From positions 4,092,001 through 4,156,000 of the forward strand of contig JAPFFF010000012.1 in assembly GCA_039105265.1 (NCBI GenBank): a stretch of 64,000 bases of DNA, in the 5' to 3' direction. The notes under the pieces are model-generated. The model saw only the letters and a program-made list of their open reading frames with translations, was not told the DNA's origin and ran no database searches. Made by a program: the position numbers and the translations under genes. Shown here one piece after another: positions 38,619 to 48,598 of this stretch (its first letter is position 1; each line of letters opens with the position of its first letter). The stretch is from Tritrichomonas musculus. Taxonomy: Eukaryota > Parabasalia > Tritrichomonadida > Tritrichomonadidae.

Positions 38619-41600
38619 ATGAAGGCAGATATGACATCAGCTTCGACGGCAAACTCAATTTCATTTGCGTCGTCATCAAATGATAAATACAATGGGATTC
38701 TCGAAAAATCAGCCACTAAAATTTTAAGAAAAGAAATATCAGAATTAATTTCTTATGTTTACTCAGTATCCCCACCTTTTCATGTTCTTCATATTGTTAT
38801 CACAGTTATTCGCATTTTACAACTTCTAGGCCCATCATTGAACCCAGGATACAAGCAATTTTGGAAAACAGATTATTATTCTGATAAATTTCTGTTTATT
38901 TTTAGCATATTTTTTTATTTAGTTCCTCCTGAAGTCTATGATACAGCTTCACTTCCAATGATGATAATATATATGGCTCTAAATGCATTAATATTAGTAA
39001 TGCTTGTCATTAGTGCCAAGATATACAAAAAAAATGCTTATTTACCATCATTTTTACCTCCAATAATCAGCTGCTACTTTTGTACGCTAGGTTTCGTTTT
39101 ACCCCCAATTGGCATGGAAGTAATGTTTTCAAAGTTTAGCAAATATTTTTTTGATGCCTCCTCTGAGAATTCTATTACCCGAACGATCATTATTCTTGTA
39201 ATTTCCGTCATTATCACCATCGTATATTTATATATATTTTTAACGATAGCCTTACAAGTACTTACGTTCCAGCCAATGTCGTTAATGACAGTTTGTACCA
39301 TGCCCCAAAACCTAATAACGCTAGCAGTTTTAGCAATAAACCTATTTATTGGATTATCAGAATATTCGAGCCAATTAATCACAATGATATTTTGCTCCAT
39401 TGCAGCCCTTATCTACGCCCTAGCCTCTCTTATTGTCTTCTATAGAGGTGGTCTAGTTAAGACAATGGAGGCAACTTTTTACCTTGCCTCTTGTTATACA
39501 GGGATCGTAACGGTCGTCATCATTTTAGTTTTCCAAGCACTTAAGAAAGACGCCTCTCTAGTCATTATTGGCGTTTTCATAGCTCTTGAAGTTTTCTTTG
39601 TCTTCCTAAGCAACTTTTTGTTAAAACGAAATGCAATCAGAAGACTTCGCATTTTGGACCGAATTGTTGATGATGTCGAATGCTTTGAAACGTCAGTGAA
39701 ATCAGTCAATTCATTCATCAACTTAGTTGTCACCGGATTCGCAGAACTTCACCCAATCTGCCTCAACTGGAGCTTGCTTAAAATGGGTATTGAAAAGTGG
39801 CCCAAAAACGGCGAAGTTTGGTTTGTTTACGCGAAGTTCTGCGCAATTTATCCGGAAGAAACACAGACGCTTGCTTGGATCTTCAGGAGCGTTATCACTA
39901 ACAAAGTTAAAGGACAAGCTGCCAAAACGGTTAAAGGTCAATCTTTGGCGGTTGCTCGTCAAAGGGAGGCCAATTTGTCTCCCGATTTGAAACAGAAGTT
40001 GAACAGCATTACGAAGCACATAACGGGCGCCAAACACAAATTGAGAAACGTCTGGGACATGGCAATTCAAGGCAACATATCGGACATGGAGATTGCCACC
40101 AAGCGGGCAATTAAAGGGATTCAGAAAAGTGACGGGTCCTTGATGCATGTCATTCGATTATTCCCAAATAACCGTTTTGTGACAAGACAATATGCAAGGT
40201 TTTGCAAAGAGCTTCTTGCTGACTACCAAACGTGCCAAGAGATGATTGAAAAGTCGCGTCTTCTTCAGCGAAATGTTAATGTAAATAAGGACCAAACTCA
40301 TGAATACGGAATCATAGCGTTTCCGATGCTTCCCGAGAAATTGAACAACAGCGATCGAATCTCAATATCACAAACGACAAATGAAATGTCGAGTTCTGTA
40401 CTTGATCTTGATGAAGGAGAAGGCGAGAGCCAAGAACGTGAAGAGTCGACGATATTTTTAAATAGAATTGAAGATTTGAGAATTCCTTCTACTTGTGGGT
40501 TGTCTGTTATTTCTGTTTTGCTTTATCTGATCCTCTTTGCAGCGCCAATTACCATCATTCTTTTGCTGATACCTACTTACATTGACGGCCTCGTTGAGCC
40601 AATGCAATACATGAGCGACATCTCATTATCAAGGACACTTATGTACCAAATCATTGCCTTTGGTCTTCAAATATTGAATGAGAAATTCGGCCTCTTTGAC
40701 CAACCCGTTGGAACTTCAAAAGATCCGCCAGTGAACTTTGGCTCTTCTTTTTACACCTTCCAACAACTGTCGTATTTGTGCAAAGAAATGACACTTAAGA
40801 TGCAGGCCATTGATGCTTTTCGTACATATAATAAAGCCAATGCGAATATGGATGCTGCTAAAGCATTGATATTTCAACCCACTCTTGAGTATTCGTTCTT
40901 TAGTTTCACAAATGCAACGAAGAAGAACATATCGTTAACAAACGCGTTAGCTGACATTGTTTCTCAACAAAGGCAACTTATAACAAATGAGACATTAAAT
41001 GCATCATTTGTTAACACATCGGCTATTCTGAATCCGTCAACATCGATGACAAAAATAGCTGATAATTTCAATAAAGCTCTTCAATACATGATTGACTATA
41101 TAACCGACAATGACCACTTCCAAGAAAAATTGATTGAAATTGTAATGATTGTTGCCATTGTTGCTGCTGCTATTTTATTTATTATTACAGCAATCTTAGG
41201 TGTTCGTTGGATCCAAGCAAATAAAGAAGAAGCTTATCGTTGCTTCACTTCTTTGCCTAAAAATGAAGTTTCTCAATTGGCCGAAAACCTTCGAATTTTG
41301 AAGAAAGAAACAGAAAACTCAACAGCTGGAACACACACGAATACCGAAACAAACAAACAAGAAGATAACATTTTGAAAATGTTCATGACAGGAGGAACAA
41401 ATGGTGCCAATTCACATGATTCTATTTTCATTGCCGGCTGCTTGATAATCATAATGGTTCTTCAAATAGTAAGTGTAGTTTTGCTTGCAAGCACGATGAA
41501 AAAAATTAGCAAGAATCTTCGTTGTAATAGCCCACATCTTGATTACTTACAAGGAATGTATGCGAATCTTATAGCTGCAACAACATGCATAACAAGTCTT

Positions 41601-43262
41601 ATTGGCTTTGCTAATGAAAGCACTAATATTAGCAATGCCAGCAAAGACAACTTATTAATACGTATTAATGCAAGACTTGAAACTTCTAGGAATTATTATA
41701 ATAAAGCACGTTTTGGTGGCTCTAATATTGATGATCCTCCATTTGCTGCATTTCAAGAATATGTTGCTGAAGCCAATAAAAAATTTATTTGTCCTGATGA
41801 ATATCAATTAACAACTGATTTTCGTAATGCAACATTATGTTATACAGCTGTTGATTTGATCATCTTAACCGAAGCTGTTTATCGTTCTTTTACAGTCCCT
41901 TATTCACTTGATCCGGAGCATTTTAAGTACTTACCAAATGATGAAAGCTTCAGAATCCTTTGGGATTTGTTGATTTATCCAGTTTACGACATCTTAATCT
42001 TTCCAATGTCAGATGGAATCATCGAAACAATCACCAGTGATTTGAATGACATGAAAAATGATCAGATGGTTTATTTAATCATTTTAATTGTCATTGGCTT
42101 CATCTTCGAAATCATTCTACTCTTCATTTTGCACTCAATCGATGACCACATTCGCGGCGTCCTTAAACTGCTCCTCCATTGCCAGCCGAAAGTGATTGCG
42201 CAGACACAGAAAGTCATGGAAGTTTTGAACGGAAACTTCAAGAAATCAAGGGGCGACAATGGAACGAGAACAGAAAAGTTTTACACAGCTGTTGTCAATG
42301 ATCTTCCTGATGGAATCATTGTTTGTGACTTGAACAAGCAAGTAGAATCATTGAACAAGTCAGTCTTGAGAATTTTCGGCGAAGATATGAATGACAAATA
42401 CATCAACAAGCCAATTTCAGACTTCATTTCGAACTCGAATTTCAAAGGCATAATTGATCCTCTTTTAAACGTCCTCCCACAGAAGCCAGCAACTGAATCT
42501 CTCATATATAACAACGCAGTAAACATCGACGCTACATCGATGATCATCAATGAAAGATTGGTCTTGGTCTTTCGTGATGTTACACAAACTGTTCGTTACA
42601 ACACACTCATTCAGGAAGAAAAACAGAAATCAGACAAGCTTCTTGGCTCAATTCTTCCTGCTTCTTTAGTCCCAAGAGTTCAAGCTGGCGAGAAGAACAT
42701 ATCTTTCGCTGTGCAATCGGCTACAATTGTCTTCATGGATATCGTCTCGTTCACTCCTTGGTGCGGCTCTTTACCCGCTGAAAAAGTTATGTCGACATTG
42801 AATTTACTCTTCATGAAAAACGACAACCTGGTCGCAAAGTACCCAACAATGACAAAGATAAAATGCATCGGAGACTGCTACATGGCCGCTGGAGGAGTCT
42901 TCGCCGAGGTGAATCAGCCTGCGGTCCACGCAAAGGAAGTCGTCAATTTCGGATTGGATGCTTTGGACGCAATTTCGGACTTGAACAAGGAACTCAACGA
43001 GTCGCTCAGAATAAGAGTGGGGGTCAACACGGGTGGACCAATTGTGGCTGGAGTTCTCGGAATCGGAAAACCAACATTCGAGATACTTGGACCTGCTATT
43101 AATATGGCACAGCAGATGGAACACCATGGCGTTCCATCACAGGTCCACGTGTCGCGGTCTGTTTATGAGCTTATTTATGGAGATGCGTTTAAGATAAAGG
43201 AAAGAGGTCAAATCGAGGTGAAAAACGGAACAGTTGTTACTTATCTTGTGGAAAGAAAATAA
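38619..43262 (+). CDS. Membrane adenylate/guanylate cyclase (class III) with PAS domain
   Basis: This enzyme makes cyclic nucleotide at a membrane. It has 1,547 aa. A block of about ten hydrophobic spans (residues about 50-340) is followed by a cytosolic helical region (about 370-560). A second membrane part (about 620-1190) contains several spans around large extracytosolic loops. Then come a PAS-like domain (about 1225-1320, DGIIVCDLNKQVESLNKSVL) and the cyclase domain (about 1360-1545). Both metal-binding Asp are present (FMDIVSF, KCIGDCYMA), and the Lys in KIKC is that of adenylate cyclases. In GPAINMAQQM the family's transition-state Arg is Gln. Trichomonads have many such cyclases. It is presumably a receptor; the ligand is unknown. 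Confidence 0.92.
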   Translation: MKADMTSASTANSISFASSSNDKYNGILEKSATKILRKEISELISYVYSVSPPFHVLHIVITVIRILQLLGPSLNPGYKQFWKTDYYSDKFLFIFSIFFYLVPPEVYDTASLPMMIIYMALNALILVMLVISAKIYKKNAYLPSFLPPIISCYFCTLGFVLPPIGMEVMFSKFSKYFFDASSENSITRTIIILVISVIITIVYLYIFLTIALQVLTFQPMSLMTVCTMPQNLITLAVLAINLFIGLSEYSSQLITMIFCSIAALIYALASLIVFYRGGLVKTMEATFYLASCYTGIVTVVIILVFQALKKDASLVIIGVFIALEVFFVFLSNFLLKRNAIRRLRILDRIVDDVECFETSVKSVNSFINLVVTGFAELHPICLNWSLLKMGIEKWPKNGEVWFVYAKFCAIYPEETQTLAWIFRSVITNKVKGQAAKTVKGQSLAVARQREANLSPDLKQKLNSITKHITGAKHKLRNVWDMAIQGNISDMEIATKRAIKGIQKSDGSLMHVIRLFPNNRFVTRQYARFCKELLADYQTCQEMIEKSRLLQRNVNVNKDQTHEYGIIAFPMLPEKLNNSDRISISQTTNEMSSSVLDLDEGEGESQEREESTIFLNRIEDLRIPSTCGLSVISVLLYLILFAAPITIILLLIPTYIDGLVEPMQYMSDISLSRTLMYQIIAFGLQILNEKFGLFDQPVGTSKDPPVNFGSSFYTFQQLSYLCKEMTLKMQAIDAFRTYNKANANMDAAKALIFQPTLEYSFFSFTNATKKNISLTNALADIVSQQRQLITNETLNASFVNTSAILNPSTSMTKIADNFNKALQYMIDYITDNDHFQEKLIEIVMIVAIVAAAILFIITAILGVRWIQANKEEAYRCFTSLPKNEVSQLAENLRILKKETENSTAGTHTNTETNKQEDNILKMFMTGGTNGANSHDSIFIAGCLIIIMVLQIVSVVLLASTMKKISKNLRCNSPHLDYLQGMYANLIAATTCITSLIGFANESTNISNASKDNLLIRINARLETSRNYYNKARFGGSNIDDPPFAAFQEYVAEANKKFICPDEYQLTTDFRNATLCYTAVDLIILTEAVYRSFTVPYSLDPEHFKYLPNDESFRILWDLLIYPVYDILIFPMSDGIIETITSDLNDMKNDQMVYLIILIVIGFIFEIILLFILHSIDDHIRGVLKLLLHCQPKVIAQTQKVMEVLNGNFKKSRGDNGTRTEKFYTAVVNDLPDGIIVCDLNKQVESLNKSVLRIFGEDMNDKYINKPISDFISNSNFKGIIDPLLNVLPQKPATESLIYNNAVNIDATSMIINERLVLVFRDVTQTVRYNTLIQEEKQKSDKLLGSILPASLVPRVQAGEKNISFAVQSATIVFMDIVSFTPWCGSLPAEKVMSTLNLLFMKNDNLVAKYPTMTKIKCIGDCYMAAGGVFAEVNQPAVHAKEVVNFGLDALDAISDLNKELNESLRIRVGVNTGGPIVAGVLGIGKPTFEILGPAINMAQQMEHHGVPSQVHVSRSVYELIYGDAFKIKERGQIEVKNGTVVTYLVERK

Positions 43263-43581
43263 TATTAAAAAATCTTTTTGATTTTTTAATATGTTTTAAA
43301 CTTATTTTTTTATTTAAGTATTTGGTTAAGTAAAAATTATTAATTTTTGTTAACTATACTAGCTTTTTCAGATAAAAAACGTTAACGATTCTACTTTTTG
43401 ATAGAAGTAATGTTTAAAAATCTTACAAGATTTTCTTTCTTTTTTAATCAAAAAACAATTTACATAAATTTTCTTTATTGAAAATTGTAGAAGAACAATT
43501 TACCTCTAGGAAGTTTACAAGCGAGAATATTCACCAAATTTCCAGTCGATCATTGAATAATTCAACACACGAGGTTAAATC
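43263..43581. other. Short intergenic region
   Basis: 319 bp of AT-rich DNA between the cyclase and a decayed gene. Nothing is recognised. Confidence 0.5.
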
Positions 43582-44452
43582 ATGAGAGCAGTACTAATTT
43601 GCCCAGGAGCGGCTTTCCAATTTCGCAGTATGGCAAATGAAGGATATAATGTTGTCAATCGCCTTGCAACACTTGAATATCAATGGTTTGTAGTAAGTTT
43701 TAGGATTAGAACATATAGACAGCAAAAAGGAGCAATTTATTTACAAAGAACTGTTCGATATGTCCGTATAAATGCAAATTCATTCGAAATGAAAACAAAA
43801 TCCAACGTTGGATTTCCTGCTTGAGGAATCATCTATGGAGAGCTTTGTTCAAATTGGCAAGAATTATCAAATGCAAAGTCTCTCGATATAAATTATGTTC
43901 TTGATAAGCTAGATAACATTTCATCAAATGTAGCTGTAATTGGCCAATTTTTAATTCGTTCTACGGTAAACTTTCTCATCCAAACAACAAAGTAAAACAC
44001 TTGAAAAAAAGCAAAGATATAACTTTCTACTCGTATTGAACAAGAGATCCTTTTTATTGGAAATTCATAAGAAATGCAAAAGCTTCACGATTTGCTGGGG
44101 AAATTGTAAACAAAAATGCTTTTAGTGGACAGCCACATAGCTTTGGTGCTGGTAATGATAAATCAAATTGGATTCCGTTATTTGAGATAACAATCGAATT
44201 GATATTTGGTCAATCATTTTCTTTGTTGTTGGAGCAGTATCAAAAGTTGCAATAGTAATTATTATAGTTGTTGTTGTCACCAAAAAGTGAAGGAAGAAGA
44301 TAAAACAGGGAAACAAGTCAAGTGATGCAATAAAAGAACTATTAAATAACAAAGATTCTCTTGATGGAAACACTCTTGAAAACAATCCATTAATTCATGA
44401 TAATATGAAGGAAAAAGACGAGCAAGAAGTTCAAGTATCAAATACAAGCTGA
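43582..44452 (+). pseudogene. Dead single-pass surface-protein gene
   Basis: Reading starts at ATG 43582 (MRAVLICPGAAFQF) and stops at TGA 43822. The same frame then continues as protein-like text (GIIYGELCSNWQEL..) to TAA at about 43994. After further stops and a shift, the C-terminal part encodes a membrane span, IIFFVVGAVSKVAIVIIIVVVV, then an in-frame TGA (about 44288), and then a charged tail RKKIKQGNKSSDAIKELL.. ending at TGA 44452. The order ectodomain, membrane span and short cytosolic tail is that of trichomonad surface proteins. At least three stops and one or more shifts make it non-functional. Confidence 0.7.
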
Positions 44453-44831
44453 ATTGATGATAATCAATATAATAATTTCCTTATTCTTATTTTTTTTCTA
44501 TTCCAACTTCTTTTCATATCATTACTTTTTTAAATAAAATTGCGTTATTTTTTCATAAAAAGGCAATTCATTTAAAAATAATACTGATGCTGATAAATAA
44601 AATAATTTCCATTTTTTATATCTTTTAATTATACAACATATAGTTAATTATGCTCAAGGCTGATATAATATCAAAACAATTCTAACAAATTGAGAAGAAA
44701 TTAAAAAATCTAGAAACAATTTTAATTTTTTAAAGAAAACCAACAACTTTTTTAATGACTGAAGTATTTTTAGGTCAAATAAAATATATTTTAGACCTTA
44801 TAGAAGAAGATAGAGGTTATTATTATCATCA
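44453..44831. other. Intergenic region
   Basis: 379 bp of AT-rich DNA. No feature is recognised. Confidence 0.5.
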
Positions 44832-46843
44832 TCAATCACATCCATCTTTATAGAAAGAATCAATACTCATCTTTGGTGCGTTAATTTCCAAATTTGTAAG
44901 TAAAGGACAATGATCAAAAGCACCAGAGCCAATTGCATCTAGAGATGAAGGCATTTCGACGTTTTCCAAAGATAAACAATGAAAAAATGCATAATTTTCA
45001 ATAATTTTAACCGAAGAAGGAATTGAAATATTTTTCAACAATTGACAATTTTCGAACGCATACGATTGTATAGTTTTTATTGATGAATGCATTTTCACAT
45101 ATTTGAGGCTTTTACAATCGTAAAATATATATGATGAAATAGAATCAATTAATGGAGGGAACTCAAATTCTGCCAGTGAATAGCATCCATAAAAAGAACT
45201 TGAGCCAATGAATTCAACAGATGATGGTATTACAATTTTCTTAAGAGATGAGCAATATCTAAATGCATCATTTCCAATTTTTTTCAAATTTAAAGGAAGT
45301 TCAACGTTGATTAAATTAGAACAACTACGAAAAGTGTAAAAATCTATATTTTTTACAAATGGAGGGATTTTTATAGATTTCAGGGATTTGCATTCACAAA
45401 AAGCGGAATATACAATGCTTGCCACAGATGGAGGAATTTCAATATCTGTTAAAGAACTACATTTTTCAAAAGCATCAAATTCAATAGATGTTATTGATGA
45501 AGGTATTACAATTTTTGTTAATTCTTGGATTCCTTTAAACTTTTTTCCTTGTATTTTCTTTTCTTGTAAAAGTAAATAATAAATGATATCTATTTTATTT
45601 TCACATGCGGCTTGATGCAATGAATCATCATAAATAAGAAAATTAAAAAACTTTATAAAATGAAATTTAAAAGAAAATATGATGAATTCTTTGTTTGAAA
45701 TCCAGTTAAATAACTTAATAATTGAAATTTTATTGAAAATGATAATTTTTTTGAGATTGTTATTATTTCCTTTTCAAATTCATTGGTTTTCAAATAAAAA
45801 TCAATAATTTTATTATAATTATACTTGCATAAATAAAAAAATGCTGACTGAATATCACATTCTTCTGGTATAAACAAATAATTACAAGATGATAAAGTTG
45901 ATGAATATAGATTTGTTGGCGATTTTTTCATCAAAACATCTTTTATATATTCAGCAATTTCATTATGATGACATTTAATCGATTCTTCAAAGCATTTTAA
46001 ATATGTTTCATCTTCAGGCTTAACTTTATTTTCTTCAAGAAGATGAATTAATTCTGGGTTGTTTGAATGAATTGAATAATACCATAACGACGGCTCTAGT
46101 TTAACTCCACTTAATTTCAAATATTGGATAATTTGAATTGATCCAAAAAATGCAGCATATTCAATGAATGTCACTTCTTTTCCAATTAAAAAAGAATTTG
46201 TTTCAAATATTGATTTTTTTATTAGGCTGTTTAGCGATATATTTGATCTATTGACATGTGATATGAAATCAAGGACATTATCATTCCTGATTAATGAACA
46301 GATATACGAATCATTTTCACCAAAATGACGCTTTTCTTCAAAATTATCAAAAATATTTGGATCTATTGTATAAAGTTCTTTTTCAATATTAGAAAACTTA
46401 TTGATTTTCTTTATTTCTGGGTAAAAAAAGTGACACAATTTTGTTCCATCATTGTAGGCTTTATTCATAATTGCCATTTCAATTTTTTCATCAAAGTGAA
46501 TAATGTCGTTTTCAAAAAGAAATAAAAGAATCAATTTATTGTTCTCAAAAATTATGAAAATTTCGAAATTTGACAACGTTTTCATGATTCCACTTTTGTA
46601 GAACGAAAGAACGAACTCAATTTTATCAATGATATTTCTCTGTTTACCAGAATTTTCTGATATTATTGATAATAAGCGGAGAAAATGAACGAGTTCTTCT
46701 ACATCCGATAAATATCCATTTTCTATGATAAAACTGTTTAAACTTTGAAAAGCGACGGAATTGTTAGTAGAATCGTTTATAAACTGGTAAAAAATATCCT
46801 GAAAGTGTTTTTTATCATCAAGACATTTTGATTCTCCAAACAT
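44832..46843 (-). pseudogene. DUF3447/ankyrin plus BspA-like LRR protein, one frameshift
   Basis: Two adjacent minus-strand frames form one gene. The first (46843 to 45653, 396 aa) is a DUF3447 helical region with degenerate ankyrin units (TFIEYAAFFGSIQIIQYL, LWYYSIHSNNPELIHLL). In the next frame the text continues IKLFNWISNKEF..DDSLHQAACENKIDIIYYLL, a further ankyrin unit, into nine or so BspA-type leucine-rich repeats (SSLTDIEIPPSVASI..) down to 44832. The shift lies near a run of seven A (minus strand, about 45738-45745), so a sequencing error is a real alternative to a true lesion. Such fusions are common in trichomonads and may mediate adhesion or protein binding. Confidence 0.8.
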
Positions 46844-47055
46844 ATAAAATAATAATAATTTTCCAAAATTTTTTCAATTGGAAATTCACTTTTTGAGAAG
46901 TTATCTGAAAAAGTTCTCAAGACAACATTCAAATCTTTTCAATTTTTTTTTTTCTTCAGAAATCTTTTCAAATTTGATCTTAATTTCATTTTAAAGAATT
47001 TAATCTCTATTTTCCGAAAAAAATATTAAAATCAAAATTTTGTATGATTTTTTTT

Positions 47056-47544
47056 TTATGAATTATGATCATCTTTACTCACACATAATTGTGGATATTT
47101 TTGAAAAAAGGTTTTGTAGCCACAATCAAGAGTATATAAACTTGATATTGTCATATCAACAAAAGGTCCATTTCTAAAATCACATGGTCTTAACATCTTG
47201 TAAACTTCATAACTTTTTCTTCTTGATTCATCAGAATAGCAAATAACGCAACAATTTCTAGATTTACATAGATTATAAATTTGCATTACTTGCTTTTCAT
47301 TTATAACGTTTCTTGCTCCTTTGATGTGACCTTGGTTGAATTCTTTTACATAACGGGCATCAAGAATATAAATACTATCATATTCATATGATTCTGGCTT
47401 TTCAATCATTTCTGCAAGCTTTTCACATGAAATAATTGGCCTTCTATATGCTTTACTAGATCGATCTATTTCTGTGAATTTAGGAGTCTCTTTGGGATCA
47501 GAATCAGAATCAGAAAAATTTGGAATTGGTATTGGCATATCCAT
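47056..47544 (-). CDS. Cdc25/rhodanese-type protein phosphatase
   Basis: The 162-aa protein has the rhodanese fold of Cdc25 phosphatases, which activate cyclin-dependent kinases. After an acidic N-terminus (DSDSDPKET), ISCEKLAEMIE and IYILDARYVKEFNQGHIKGA form the first half. The active-site loop is C-YSDES-R, a C(x)5R as in Cdc25. LYTLDCGYKTFFQKYPQLC matches the Cdc25 C-terminal 'LY.L.GGYK.FF..yP..C' signature. The His before the catalytic Cys in Cdc25 is Ile here. It consists of the catalytic domain only, like the small Cdc25 proteins of other protists. Confidence 0.85.
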   Translation of the reverse strand: MDMPIPIPNFSDSDSDPKETPKFTEIDRSSKAYRRPIISCEKLAEMIEKPESYEYDSIYILDARYVKEFNQGHIKGARNVINEKQVMQIYNLCKSRNCCVICYSDESRRKSYEVYKMLRPCDFRNGPFVDMTISSLYTLDCGYKTFFQKYPQLCVSKDDHNS

Positions 47545-47903
47545 TTATATTAAGTAAATTAAATAGTTAATTCAATGACATACTTATTGAATACTTTTGT
47601 ATGATTTTGAGATATCATTCAATTTTTTGAGTCAGCTCAAATAATTTTTTTTTATAAAAAATTTTTTTTTGTCATAAGCCATTCAATAAATCACCAGTTA
47701 AGGAAGTGGCTAGATATCACAAAAAAACATCATAAAAATTATAAAGTAGTTTATATTTGAATGATTTTAGATTTTATTTCAAAATAAACTTGAAGGGATC
47801 TTTGTGGGGATAAGAAGTTATGAAAAAGTTAGCATTTTTGCTTTTTTATTTACAACTTTTTGAATTTAATTGTAAAATTAACGATCGGATTTGACCATTT
47901 TAA
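47545..47903. other. Intergenic region
   Basis: 359 bp, T-rich. Nothing is recognised. Confidence 0.5.
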
Positions 47904-48143
47904 TTAAATTTCAGGTAAATTAAAATCAACTTTTTTGCCAAATCCCATATTAATAATTTTGGCTTCATACAACTTGTATTCTTTGATATTTTTTGCCAAA
48001 TAAGCTGAACAAAGACAACCACTTCTATGCTTTTCACCTGGAATTTCATGATCAACAATATTGAAAAAAGCTCTTTTTATAAAAATGGATAATGATTCAA
48101 AATCTAATTTAATATGACAAAATTGAATGAATAAGTATTTCAC
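47904..48143 (-). CDS. Short hypothetical ORF, 79 aa
   Basis: The frame has protein-like composition (PGEKHRSGCLCSAYLAKNIK, then EAKIINMGFGKKVDF), with a CLC pair that could bind metal. I recognise no family. It could be a small gene or the remnant of a larger one; no good initiator box is seen. Confidence 0.35.
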   Translation of the reverse strand: MKYLFIQFCHIKLDFESLSIFIKRAFFNIVDHEIPGEKHRSGCLCSAYLAKNIKEYKLYEAKIINMGFGKKVDFNLPEI

Positions 48144-48598
48144 AAAGTTTGAATTAATTGATCATTGGTTCTGATTGCATACAGCACAGTCGCAAAAATA
48201 AAAACGTAAATAAAAAGGAAAATCTCACTTTTCTGAGTATATTACCAAATATCCATTCATTTTTTTATGTTTTTTTTTTTTTTTTTTTTTTTTTTTATGA
48301 GAATAAATAAATGGAAAATCTAACTTTTTGAAAGTTTCTTTTCAATTTTTTTTTTTATCAAAAAGTCCGATTTTCCATTTTTTGAATCATTATCCATTTT
48401 TATTATTGTTCTACAAATGATGAATAAATAAAAAATAATAATTTTCATATTTATCTATTTATCTTAGTTTAAACTAAAGATTTAACTTTATTAACTATTT
48501 TTTTTTTTGCCGACTCTTGTCGGAAACCGAGTATTTAATAATTTTTGGGCACAAATTCTTTAAACATAAATAAATAAAAATAACGAATTAATCTTTAA
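48144..48598. other. Upstream region of kinesin gene
   Basis: 455 bp with a poly-T run of about 28 nt (48269-48296). CGACTCTTGTCGG at 48511-48523 can form a short hairpin (CGAC/GTCG). Confidence 0.45.

Noticed and set aside
39723-40148. 141-aa ORF antisense to the cyclase
   Set aside because: It is a shadow of the plus-strand coding sequence, which has continuous domain evidence.
43582-44452. Reassignment of TGA to Trp
   Set aside because: Several TGA codons interrupt otherwise protein-like text, but a TAA also interrupts it, and real genes in the window (for example 48599-50617) end in TGA.
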